A stretch of DNA of 64,000 bases from Brachypodium distachyon. Taxonomy: Eukaryota > Streptophyta > Magnoliopsida > Poales > Poaceae. The stretch is taken from NCBI RefSeq assembly GCF_000005505.3, contig NC_016135.3, positions 15,904,613-15,968,612 of the forward strand, written 5' to 3'. This document shows, piece after piece, positions 9,906 to 20,763 of the stretch. Position 1 is the first letter of the stretch; every line of letters begins with the position of its first letter. Both the position numbers and the translations under genes were made by a program. Below the pieces are notes generated by a model, which was given only the letters and a program-made list of their open reading frames with translations, did no database searches and had not been told where the DNA came from.

Positions 9906-11702
9906 TTAGACCTTGAAGCCGAGGTAGTGTGGCGTGCCGGTGAACTTGAGCCACGTAGCGCCGTCGACGAACGGCCCGGCTGTGAACTGCTCGGCCTCCT
10001 TCTGGCCGATGACGCGGAACCCCGGCCAGTTGACTCTCTTGCTGGTGCCGGCGCCGGGGCCACGGTTGGCGTACTCGGCGTAGTAGAGCGTCTTGAGCGC
10101 GAAGTCGCCGTTCCAGGGCATGTACCCCTCGGGCTTCACGAAGTCAGCAATGGTGCTCTCCATGATGACGAGCCTGGAGAACTCCTTCCAGGGCCGGCCG
10201 AGGTAGGACGGGATCTTGAAGCGGTCAGGGAAGAGCTTCTGGTCCGGCACGAGGCGGCAGTTCTGGATGACGAGCCCGGACTTCATGTTGGGGTCGGTGC
10301 GGCCGTGCGCCGTCACCGAGTTCTGCTGGTTGTCCATGGGGCGGCGGGTGATGATGAGGCAGTTCTGGAACACGGCCGCCGAGTTGCCGAAGATGAAGTC
10401 GATGGTGCCGGAGATGACGCAGTTGCGGAAGAACTGGCGCCGCGCGTGCACGTACAGCGTGTCCTGGAACGCGTCGAACCGGCAGTTGTAGAATGCCGCT
10501 AGGTCGCCCTGCACCCGGAGCGCCACCGCCTGGTGGTGGTCCGCGCCGGCCGTGTTGTGGAACCCCATGTTCTTGCAGATGAATCCGGCCGCCTCGATGG
10601 CTGCAATGCAAACAGAGACACACACATATATACGGAGGAGTCTTTCAGGGTTTTCGATCGACACGGCTACTTGTTATATTACTGAGTGTCGAATAAGGGG
10701 CTCACAGAAGGTGGCGGTCTTCATGGTGGTGATGCCGTCCTTGAAGCTCTTCCTGCCGGTGACGCGGCTTTGCTTGGGCCCGTCGCCGTACATGAAGATG
10801 TTGACCTTATCCTTGGGGATCATGACGATCTCGTCGTAGAGACCAGTCTTGACGTAGATGACGTACCGGCCAGGGTGTCCCTTGGGCATGGCGTTCACGG
10901 CCTCCTGGATGCTCTTGAATTTTCCGCTGCCGTCCTTGGCCACCACGGCGTTCGGCGCCGGCATACCACCCGAGGCCAGCAGCTTCCTCTCGGGTGACTT
11001 CATCCACTGGGGGAACTTCTGCTCTTCCTTCTCCGACAACAGGCGGTGGCTCGAGTCCTTCTTGAACACGTCAAGGTCGAGCTTCTTGAAGATGGCGCCG
11101 AGGCTCGTGGTGATAGCCAGCGCGTTGCTGCTGAGCTCGGTGGCGTTACGCAGGATGCCCTGCATGTCCGCCTTGAGCTTCTCGTCCGCGAAGCCGTCGG
11201 CGCAGGTGTCGATGAACGTCATGACGCCAGTGATCCAGTGCTCGAGGTCGTCCGACCGGCTGAGGAGCACCTTGATGTCGCCGCCGGCCATCTCGACCAT
11301 GCCCTTGAGGTCGTCCACCGAGTCCTCCAGGAGCTCCTTGCAGTCCTGGCGCGCGCCCTCGGTCAAGGGGTCGCTCGACTTGGCCTCGCCGATGGATTTC
11401 GACCGCTCCACCGCCGACTTGATCGACTCCATGGCGGTCTTGGCCACGGTGGAGAACACCTCCTTGGGGTTCTCGGTGCCATTTGAGGCTGAGGTGAGGG
11501 TCTTCTCGCACGACTCCTTGTACAACGTGGGCGCGCAGAGGGACTTGACCGACTTGCCGGAGGTGGCAAGGGTCGCCTCACCCGGGACGGTGAAGTTGTC
11601 GCCGGCCTTGTTCCCGGACCGGGTCACGGTGGCGACCACGCCGACGACCACTGCGACGACGAGGATCGCGCCCACGCCCCCGAGGAGGAACTTCTGTGCC
11701 AT
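9906..11702 (-). CDS. Pectinesterase with N-terminal pectinesterase-inhibitor (PMEI) domain
   Basis: Two exons (10706-11702 and 9906-10600) and a 105-bp GT-AG intron join to 563 residues. Known role of the family: removal of methyl esters from cell-wall homogalacturonan. Residues about 8-26 form a hydrophobic signal anchor. A PMEI domain follows with the four expected cysteines (C56, C65, C121, C167). Two candidate subtilase processing sites, RLLS (220-223) and RKLL (239-242), separate it from the catalytic domain. That domain keeps the family residues: Q357 in HHQAVALR, Q378 and D379 in FQDTLY, D400 in GTIDFIFG, and R468/W470 in LGRPW. The intron falls in the TATF-S-IEAAGFI region. The length is normal for this type I class and no damage is seen. 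Very high GC creates long antisense shadow frames. Which paralogue it is cannot be told from sequence alone. Confidence 0.95.
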
Positions 11703-11756
11703 CTTGGCCGCGAGAGCGAGCTAAAGGCCGGTTGCCGTGGAAGGAGAGGGAAACAC

Positions 11757-11764
11757 TATTTATA
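11757..11764 (-). promoter_or_regulatory. TATA box of the pectinesterase gene
   Basis: TATAAATA read on the minus strand, 55-62 bp upstream of the ATG at 11702. This leaves room for a short leader. No other box is close. Confidence 0.6.
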
Positions 11765-12629
11765 AGGGCAGGATGAAGGCCATGCATGGCACGGGAATTC
11801 TTGTGTGCGGACGTGAATGATTCGGCCGTTGTTTGTGGCATGCATGTTGTTAGGGCTGGCTACGTTCGTGGTTGTTAAGCTTTGACGTACGGAAGAGCGG
11901 TGTCTATTTAGGGATCGCGTTGGCCCTGGTCAATGGGGGTGACATTCTTCAGGATTCTTATCTGTTTCTTCGCTGACCGTTGTCTGGCTCTTACCTAAAT
12001 TGATGGGTCATGCATGCTTCTTTCTCAAACAGAAATATGACTAATGAGCAGCAGTATATATATGTATAGCAGATGGAAAATGCAGGGATGCCATGCGTAG
12101 CAGATGAATTTTTTTATCAAGGACATTCGTTAATTCGTAGAAGCAGCAACACAACTCTGCGTTCCGGCTGTCGCAGGAAAAACATACATTACGCGTCCAT
12201 TTCTCCTTTGGTCTAGGTAAAACTTCCTGCCCAAAAACTAAAAGAAAAAAAAACAAAGCCCGAGGATGAAAGGGAGAAGAGAAAAAATTGTGCGAAAAGA
12301 CCTGTAACGAAAAACGAACGGGTCACGTTCAGGTGAAACGAACCAGACAAAGAAAACACCACCTACACCAGACAGAATTTATAAGTAGAAAAAATATAGA
12401 AAAGAAAAACCAGAACGCAAAGGAAACCGGAAAACCTCTCTAGGCCTAGTTGGGCCAGACCTCTGTTCCGAGTGCTAAAACTATCTGTCTTGCCTTCCGA
12501 ATGGGCTACAGTTCCGAATAGACGACAATGGGCTAGCTCAGGTGCGGTGCTTATGGGCCAGGCCTATGGCCTACCTGAGATCATGCCAAAGCATCATCAC
12601 CTACTCAGAGTCTCAGACTGTCTTTGCCC
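11765..12629. other. Pectinesterase upstream region and spacer
   Basis: No gene seen. It holds pectinesterase promoter sequence, then A-rich spacer. Short open frames on the minus strand at 12041-12256 have no recognisable product. Confidence 0.4.
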
Positions 12630-12721
12630 ATGGCGACGGTGGCGGCGGCGCCGGATTTGTCACGGAGGTCGGAGACATGCGTAATGGGAATCGGAGAGGC
12701 TGGCCCTTCTTCTGAATCAAG
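12630..12721 (+). other. Possible orphan first exon
   Basis: ATG at 12630 (context GCCCATGGCG) opens a 30-codon frame (MATVAAAPDLSRRSETC...) that ends at a textbook donor, CAAG then GTAACC, at 12721. No convincing second exon was found before the ABCB19 3' end at 13152. It may be a gene fragment left by rearrangement or a first exon whose partner is non-coding. It could also be chance. Confidence 0.25.
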
Positions 12722-13151
12722 GTAACCACCCTCCCCCTCTGTCCGTCTCTACTCTACATATCTGAGGTGAAGACTACCATTCTTGAATCTGAATGTACGT
12801 GTTCTTCAATCATCTCGTCGCTGGGCGCTAGTTGAAATTTGTTCAACTGATCTGGGATTTGGAGCACATAGCGAGGAGAACAACAATTCCGCCAAAGCCA
12901 CCATCAGTGTTAAGTTCGCAGAAAATATAACATCGCTTTAGGCATAATCCTGATCTGTTACAGAAGAAAAGAACACTACTAGTTCCAAGTCCTAACCTAC
13001 GGTTTGGGCCGCCATCGCGGCACTAGTACTACAGCACAATTTCCTTTGCTCGTCGGAGTGTCGTCGTCACCAAGGAAGCTCGCCTCGTCCTACTCTGTAT
13101 CTACACCCGCCAACGCCAAGGCGGAGCAGACGCCCCGGGCATCTCATCAGA

Positions 13152-16100
13152 TCACCCGTGGTGCAGCTGCAGCTGCAGCAGACGCGAGTAGGCGCCATCA
13201 GGCCGCGACACGAGGTCGCCGTGGCTGCCCTGCTCGACGACGCGCCCGTCTTGCACCACGGCGATGGAGTCCACGCAGCGGATGGTCGACAGCCGGTGCG
13301 CGACCAGCACGGCCGTCCGGCCCTTCATGATGCGCCCCAGCGCCTCCTGGAGCACGCACTCGGACTCGGCGTCCAGGGCGCTTGTCGCCTCGTCCAGCAG
13401 CAGCACGGCGGGGTCCTTGAGCACCGCACGGGCGATGGCGATGCGCTGCTTCTGCCCGCCGGAGAGCTGCACGCCGCGCTCGCCCACGGGTGTCCTGTAG
13501 CCATCGGGGAGCGCGCTGACAAAGCCGTGCACGTTGGCCACCTTGGCCGCCTCGATGACTTCCTCCTCCGTCGCGCCGTCCTTGCCGTACGCGATGTTCT
13601 CCAGGATGCTGGTGGCGAACAGGACGGGCTCCTGCTGCACAAGGCCGATCTTGAGGCGCAGAGACTTGAGATTGAGCCGACGGATGTCCTTGCCGTCGAT
13701 CATCACCTTCCCAGCCATGGGGTCGTAGAACCGCTCGATGAGAGCTATGACGGTGCTTTTCCCTGATCCACTCGCCCCCACCAGGGCTTGGCTCTGCCCG
13801 GCTCTGATCCTCAAGCTGAAATCCTTGAAGATCATCACGTCAGGGCGCGACGGGTAGGCGAAATCGACGTGGCGAAGCTCGATCTCACCGCGGACCGACT
13901 CCACCTGCTCGGTCTCCGGCTCATCCGGGTCTATCCGCGTCCTGCTGTTGAGCACGGCGAAGACGGACCGGATGGACTCGCCGCCACGGATGATCTCCGG
14001 GGCGAGGCTGACAGTCTCAGCGACGGAGTTGGCGGTGATGACGAGCACGACAAAGACCTTGATAACCTTGGAGAAGGTGGAGATGTGGTGGCGGACGAGG
14101 TGGGCGCCGAACCAGAGGATGAGCGCCTCGGATGCGTAGAGGGAGAGCTGGGAGAGGCCGTAGAGCGCGCCGGAGATCTGGCTCCGGCGCAGGCTGTGGC
14201 TCTGAGGGACGCGCAGCTCGCTGCAGAAGAGGGACAGGATCTTGTCCTGGGCGTTGAAGGCCGCCACGGTGCGGATGTTGCTCACGCCCTCCCCGGCGAT
14301 CATGCTCGTCTTGGCGTGCGCCTTGGCCGTGTCCCCCGCGAACCCCTTCATCGACAGTTGCTGCAAAGCATCGCACCACAAGCACACATCATCAGTCATC
14401 CAACAGTACACAAGCAATTCACGTTCAAACTGCAACCACAATAATTCACTAGCGACCAATGCGTGGCAATATCCATTTTCGGTTTGAAAGCGTCGCGGAT
14501 CAGGCTGGCACATGGCTGCTGACAGCTCCATGCACGCGGCAGGTTTCGGCATTGCAATGCATCATGCATAAATCTTTTACGAACTGCTGCGGGAAATTAT
14601 TTGCTAGGCGCAAAGGAAAGAAATCATGAGGGCTCCTGCCTCTGCAGCTCGCAGCGCGAAAACAAAAGGCGTCCGTCCTTGGGGCGACGACACTGTCCTC
14701 GCGGACAGACACCATCGGCAACAGAGCACGGCGTCAGAGCCTGCAACACCACCATGTGCGAGGCTGCAGCCCGTAAAGCCAGTGCCCGGGCCTGCGTGCT
14801 CCGCTTGGAGCAATGCCCAAGATTCCCGTGCACAAGGCGGCCGTGCGACGAAACCGACAGTGTCGCGAGCACCGGGCGGGACCACGGTGCTCCTTCATTG
14901 CCCATGAGAGCAACAGGGAGACGTTGGCATGTCCATCCATGCCACGCATCAAAACCGAAACAAGAGCGAGCACGGCCAACCCCAACCATCCACAATTGTA
15001 CCGCTGGAGCCTAACCTAAAGCGCGGCCTAGAGATTTCTTGGAGTTGTTTAACGCGAGTTCTGTAGATGAAACGGGGCTGCACTGCATGCTGGGAGTGGG
15101 AAGCATCTGGCCGGAATTAAACGAGGGATCAGAGGAGAGCAAAGCAAAGCTTGGCAGGGGCTGCACATGCCTTGCACAGTAATTTATGGCAGCGGCATGG
15201 GCTACGGATACACTATCACTACCACAGCACGCCCGATGAATTTAATTGTCCTCTTGTCTCAAAATTAAACTCAGCTTGATGAGCCTGCAACGGCTGCTTC
15301 ACCCAAAAACGGCGTGACGCCGTGCAGGCTGTGTTTATTGCTCAAAGCACTTAGTTTAGTGTGATCTAGGTAGGTGTTCCTTCCTGGTCCAGCAAGGATA
15401 TCCAACCCAGGATGAACAAATGGAGCTGCCAATATGCAACGACTGGTTTAGCCGAAAACGGTGTGTCAGGGTGGAGGCAAGTAAATTGCAACAAGCACCA
15501 GCTGCAATGTCAACCTAATCTAGCAAAGCTCCCTAACCATACTTCAGCCCAGATGAACTTATGGGAACCTCAGGTTGAAGGAAATGACAGTAAAACTAGG
15601 TGAATGTCAATCAGTTTTACCTGAGCAAAGTTGGCAAGGACAAGCAGAGGGAAAGTGACAAGAATGAGAATGGCGACCCGCCATTCGATGATGAAACCCA
15701 CCACGAAGGACACCATGAGCGAGGTCATGTTCTGCAAGATGACCGATATCCGTTCGGCTATTGCGGACTTCACGTCTGCAGCCTCGGTGGCAAGGCGTGC
15801 CGCCACAAGGCTTGAATTGTTCTCCTCTTCATCAAACCACCCGACATCGTTCCTCAAGATCACTGCAGAGAATGGTATAACGTCAGATCAGGTAGTGCCA
15901 ATTCTTTAGAGATCATGGAAGGCGGGAGTCTGTAAATTCATACCTGCAAGCATCATCCTCCGCACCCTGGTGGTCAGATTTTCGCCCATGATGCTGAAGA
16001 AATAATGCTGAACAAGATATGCGACAACCGCATATAATCCAGTGCCGATGTAAATGAACACGTACTCCCGAGTCTTGCGCTCCATTGCGTTGGGGTCCCG

Positions 16101-19100
16101 GTAATAGAACACTTCAATCATGTTGCTCATCACAATAGCAAATGTCGGGCCAATAAAGCCAGACATGATGGACCCAATCGCCCCTAACACGGTATAGGGC
16201 CATTCCGGCGCATTTAGCTTAAGGAGTTTGAAAAAGTACCCTTTCGGTGCAGGGTACTTCCTGTCATTGTCGGCGTTAGAAACCATCTCAATGCGTCCAT
16301 CTGCACCAGTGCTGTATGAGTAGCTCAAGTTCCTCAAGCTTCCTGACCTCAGGCTCAGTGACCGAGTGGACAGGGAATTACTCAAGCGGGATGACCGGTT
16401 CTTCCGGGTAGATGATCCACGGAAGTCACGGTTTCTGGCCATCTCCTGGAATCTGATGAGAGCAGCGTAAGCGCCAGAACTTCCTTTGGCGAGGAGCTCA
16501 TCATGAGTGCCGGTCTCAACGACCTGGCCTTGCTGGATAACGGCGATCATGTCAACACATCGTATGGTAGAGAGCCTGTGTGCAACCACAACAGTTGTCC
16601 TACCGATCATTATGCGGTCCAGTGCTTCTTGAACAATACTCTCAGAACCAGCATCTAGTGCACTGGTTGCCTCATCAAGGAGAAGGATCTTTGGATTCTT
16701 AAGCATTGCACGGGCGATGGCAATTCGTTGCTTCTGGCCACCAGAGAGCTGAAGCCCTCTTTCTCCCACCTGTGAATAAAGTGGGTTTATCATCATTGGA
16801 TTCAACAAGTTTTGGAAGCTACAATAAGTAAATAAAAAAAATTGCGCAAAAGCTACAATAAGTAGAAGGACTATACTTAAAGATTAGAAGTTACTAGCTT
16901 TGTGCCCGTGCTTTGCTACGGAATCCTCAAGAAAAGAAAATTTACAACTAAAGACAACATGATAGTCAGCTTATGAACTTGCCAGCCCGATGATAGGCTT
17001 TGCTGAATTTGAACTCTGAACCCAAACTCATGGACATTGGAGAGGAAATGCAGTGGTAAAGACTGTGCAAGGAAGGATTATGACTTGAAATTTTAACTCA
17101 TGAGTTTGTACAATCTACTTGTCAGGGGTGACAAGAGAATGGCTAGAAAGAAGTGAATTGACGACCACCAACTCCAAACTTTATAAGTAGGAAAGATATA
17201 TGAGTTGGCCCTCAAATAGAAAGAGCACCTTGATTTAACATAGTAAGATTTCATTTGGTCAGATCAAATCGCAAGAAATGTAGGCCGTCGATTAAATAAC
17301 TGCATTCAAGCCAGCACAGATATCATTAGCATATATCAGTAGAAGTAGAACCCACCTGAGTGTTGTAGCCATTAGGAAGAAGAGCAATGAAGCTATGGGC
17401 ATTGGCAGCCGAAGCCGCGGCCTCAACCTCTGCCATTGTGGCATCAGGCTTGCCATAAAGAATATTCTCGATGATGGTGGTTGCAAAGAGGGCAGGTTCT
17501 TGATTCACCAAACCAATTTGGTCTCTCAGCCATTTCAATTGCAGCGTCTTGATGTCGACATTATCCAGCAAAACTTGCCCTGAAACAATCACACCCACCA
17601 ATTAAGTAACGTGACAATAAGAATCAGGTGTACAATTCAGCTGCTTACCCTGATTAGGATCATAAAACCGTTCAATGAGAGATACAACAGTGCTCTTCCC
17701 AGACCCACTGCCTCCAACTACAGCTGCAGTTTTCCCCGCGGGGAAGAAGAGAGAAAAGTCACGGAATATCATGACGTCCGGGCGGGATGGATAACTGAAG
17801 GACACTTCCTTGAACTCAATGTTGCCATGGACTTCATCCAGGCACCTGCCATCAGCCGAGTCCTGAACAATCGTTGGCCTCTGCCTTATCACCTCCAACA
17901 GCTTGTATCCAGCGATCTTCCCTTTGCTGAATGCTCCGAGGTTCGAAAATGATTGTCCCAGGCTCCTGCAATCATCAAATTCACACATTGGTCATACTTC
18001 CACACTGGAAGCAAGCAAGCTGCATAATTGTTCAGGACTTACAGGCCTCCGACGATTGCTGAGAAAATCGCGGTGAACGCCTTTCCACCATCTGTCTGGC
18101 CACTTCGGATGAACACACCGGCATACCAGAAAACTAGTGCCCATGACATGCAGGCGATTCCATAAGTACACCCAATGCCAAGCCCCTTTGCCATCCCTGC
18201 CTTGTACCCCAGCTTCAGGGTGCTCTGAATCGCCTCCGAATAGGAATTCAAAGCCTTGGACTCCCCAACATAGGAGTACACCGTCCTCACCTGGGCAATC
18301 GCCTACGCAGCAGATGAAACAATTCATCGTCAATATTACTCGCTTATTAGCTGCATTTGTTCTTACCAGGCACAAAAACAAGTACAGCGTGATTGACAAC
18401 AGCTATCTCAAGAAAAGGGCAAAACGACATGAAACAGGAAATCATCAAGTGAAAAGGCCGATTGGATCTAACAAGAAACTGGAAAGAATCCGAAATGATG
18501 AACATATTGAAGCTGTCACACTCGGCATTTGACTGTTTGACCGGCCGGTCCGAAGGTAGAGCCCACGGCTTTCTTCTTCCCCAACCAGTCATCTCTGATG
18601 TCCCCGTAAAGATGAAAGATGCAATCCAGAAATAGCAGCACATGCCCATAACTGTAGTTGCGAGTTATTATTACCTGCTCGGCAATGATACCGGCGTTGG
18701 CGTACGAGTCCCGGCTCTTGGATGTGAGCCCGGTGAGCGTGTACGCGTACAGCCCGCCGGCGAATGCGATGCCGGGGATGACGGCGATACTTAGCAGCGC
18801 GAGCCGCCAGGCGGAGACGAAGCCGACGACCAGCCCCGCAAGGAACGTCGCGAGGTAGTGGATGAAGTTACCGACCTGCATCCAAACACTTGTCAGGCAC
18901 CGCGGGTGCGGAGGCCGGTGCAGGAAACCCGCCGGGGAGTGCTAGAGCGTCGAGAGTTTGGTGGGTCACCTTCTCGCCGATGGCGTCCTGGACGAGGAGC
19001 GTGTCGGTGGAGACGCTGAAGACAACGTCGCCGGTGCGCGCGTCGGTGTCGAAGAAGCCCACGTCCTGCCGCAGCACGGCCTCCAGGTACCGCCGCCGGA

Positions 19101-19682
19101 GCGCGCCGACCTGCCGCTCGCCCGTGTACATCCAGCACGCGATTTCTGCAGACACAGAACACAGCAAACATGCGCACAGTAAGGCTACGGGTGCGCACGG
19201 AGGCGTGATAGGCCGAGCAGGGCATGGGATGCACCCACCCAAGTACGAGGACGCGCAGACGACGAGGCCGAGGTAGACGAAGTAGAGCGAATACTGCAGC
19301 GGCCAAGAGAGAAGCACACGAGATTGAGCGTGTCAGTGACTAGAGCGAGCATGAAAAATGGCGACCGCAAAGACGAGAGAGAGCTCTTTCGAATACGTGC
19401 CTTGGACACCTCGTCGGTCATGCGGCGTAGGTGGTGCTGGTTCTTGCCGAAGCCGTTGACCAGCTCGCCGAACAGGAGGAAGAACACCGGCATGGCGGCG
19501 CCGTGCACGACGGCGCCGGCGGTCCCCGCCGCCATGAGCAGCCAGTCCAGCGGGTCCGCGAAGATGAACAGCTCATGGAACGCCACGCTCTGCTCCGCCC
19601 TCTTCTTCACCGCCTCGCACCCGCCGCCGCCGCCGCCGCCGCTGCAGCTCCCGGCCCCCGCCTTCCCTGTCTCCTCCGCCAT
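13152..19682 (-). CDS. ABCB19: ABCB19-type ABC transporter (auxin exporter, MDR/PGP family)
   Basis: Ten exons: 19401-19682, 19239-19293, 18970-19145, 18675-18875, 18043-18302, 17649-17965, 17356-17579, 15944-16769, 15621-15862, 13152-14360. Phases agree throughout and give 1263 residues. The architecture is TMD-NBD-TMD-NBD. NBD1 has Walker [10 protein letters not shown] (about 409), LSGGQ (about 513) and Walker [16 protein letters not shown]2 has GASGSGKST (about 1056), LSGGQ (about 1160) and [11 protein letters not shown]. The linker [20 protein letters not shown] and the segment [20 protein letters not shown] match what I recall of plant ABCB19, where the family pumps auxin out across the plasma membrane. 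The N-terminus has a glycine run from a GCC-type microsatellite. The first intron starts with GC instead of GT. No broken frame was found. Confidence 0.95.
19399..19400 (-). other. ABCB19: Non-canonical GC splice donor, ABCB19 intron 1
   Basis: Exon 1 ends ...VSK with AAG followed by GCACGT. The intron ends CTGCAG before TATTCGCTC (YSLYF). Only this junction keeps the frame and rebuilds the family segment [12 protein letters not shown]. The nearby GT at AAGGCAC|GTATTC would shift the frame. Confidence 0.75.
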
Positions 19683-19827
19683 TGTCTGTCCTCTTCCCCT
19701 CTCTCTCCCTCACGAAATCCTCAGCTACAAGCGCACCTCACGACCTCGGCATTGGATCTAAACCCACCGAAATTTTAGCTCCAGCGCCACTCCTCCTGCT
19801 CCTACTCCCGGGGCTCCCCGTTCTGTT

Positions 19828-19835
19828 CTCTTATA
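19828..19835 (-). promoter_or_regulatory. TATA box of ABCB19
   Basis: TATAAGAG on the minus strand about 146 bp upstream of the ATG. It would put transcription start roughly 115 bp before the start codon. An inverted-repeat transposon begins about 125 bp further upstream. Confidence 0.45.
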
Positions 19836-19959
19836 CTGCAAGCGAGCAGAGCTGTTCCGTGTGCAGTGTGCGATCTTTTTTCTGTTCGGTGTGCAGTGTG
19901 CTTAAAAAAGGAGCTCGCGTTTGTGCTAGATACGACGCTCACATTAAAATTTTGTCTGG

Positions 19960-20752
19960 GAGTTAAGCCCATATAACCTCTGAACTTCGAGCATCGGACT
20001 ACTTTTATCTCCTGAACTTCAAAACTGGATACTTATCCTCCTAAATTTTGCAAAACCAGACAAATCATGTCCTGAGACCAACCCAAACGGTTTTGTAGGC
20101 GGTTTTGCTGACGTGACGACTAACAAATACTATGATGTCAGTTTTAGGATGGGGATCAGCAGGTTTAGGCGGGGAAACCCCTTCAATTTTACCTCTTTAA
20201 AATCAGGTGCTTAATTTCCTGAATTTTGCAAAACCAGATAAATCAGCCCTGACAAAATGGCACAGTTTTGGAGCGGTCATCGGTTAGAGCATTTTCTTTA
20301 TGTAGCAAAATATGATCACTTCAGTTCCATCTTAAAAAAAAAGAGCATGCTTACCACAAAGTAACAAATATCATACATTTACCCAAAAGCTAAAATAGCG
20401 ACAATATTGACATCCGCACTGTGCTCGAGTTTCTGTCTAATTTCAATATTAAGGATGAACTCGGCTTGTTTCTGGAACGGGGAGGGGAGAAAATAAAAGG
20501 GGAATGAATAATGAAGAAGATGAGGGGAAGTTGAGTTTTTTTTGTCTAAAACAATTATTTCTTCCCTAAAACTGAGAACATATCATTTTCAGTCGCCACG
20601 TTAGCAAAACCACCTAAAAAGCCGCTTAGGTTGGTCTTAGGGGGTGATTTGTCCGGTTTTGCAAAGTTGAGGGGGTTAAGTACCCAGTTTTGAAGTTCAG
20701 GGGGTGAAGTAGTCCAATCCTCAAAGTTTAGGAGGTTATATGGACTTAACTC
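19960..20752. mobile_element. MULE-type element with long terminal inverted repeats, no transposase
   Basis: The first about 155 bp (GAGTTAAGCCCATATAACCT...) are repeated in inverted form at the right end (...AGGTTATATGGACTTAACTC). Most bases match, including TTGCAAAACC and GACCAACC blocks. An 11-bp flanking duplication with one mismatch (ATTTTGTCTGG at 19949, ATTTTGTTTGG at 20753) fits the 9-11 bp target duplication of Mutator-like elements. The 793-bp interior is AT-rich with no coding potential. Confidence 0.8.
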
Positions 20753-20763
20753 ATTTTGTTTGG

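Noticed and set aside
9732..10502. 256-residue plus-strand open frame
   Set aside because: Antisense shadow of the GC-rich pectinesterase exon 2. The composition is Arg/Glu/Leu low-complexity with no domain.
10858..11724. 288-residue plus-strand open frame
   Set aside because: Antisense shadow of pectinesterase exon 1. The minus strand carries clear PMEI and PME motifs.
13788..14444. 218-residue plus-strand open frame
   Set aside because: Antisense to ABCB19 exon 10, whose nucleotide-binding motifs define the real frame.
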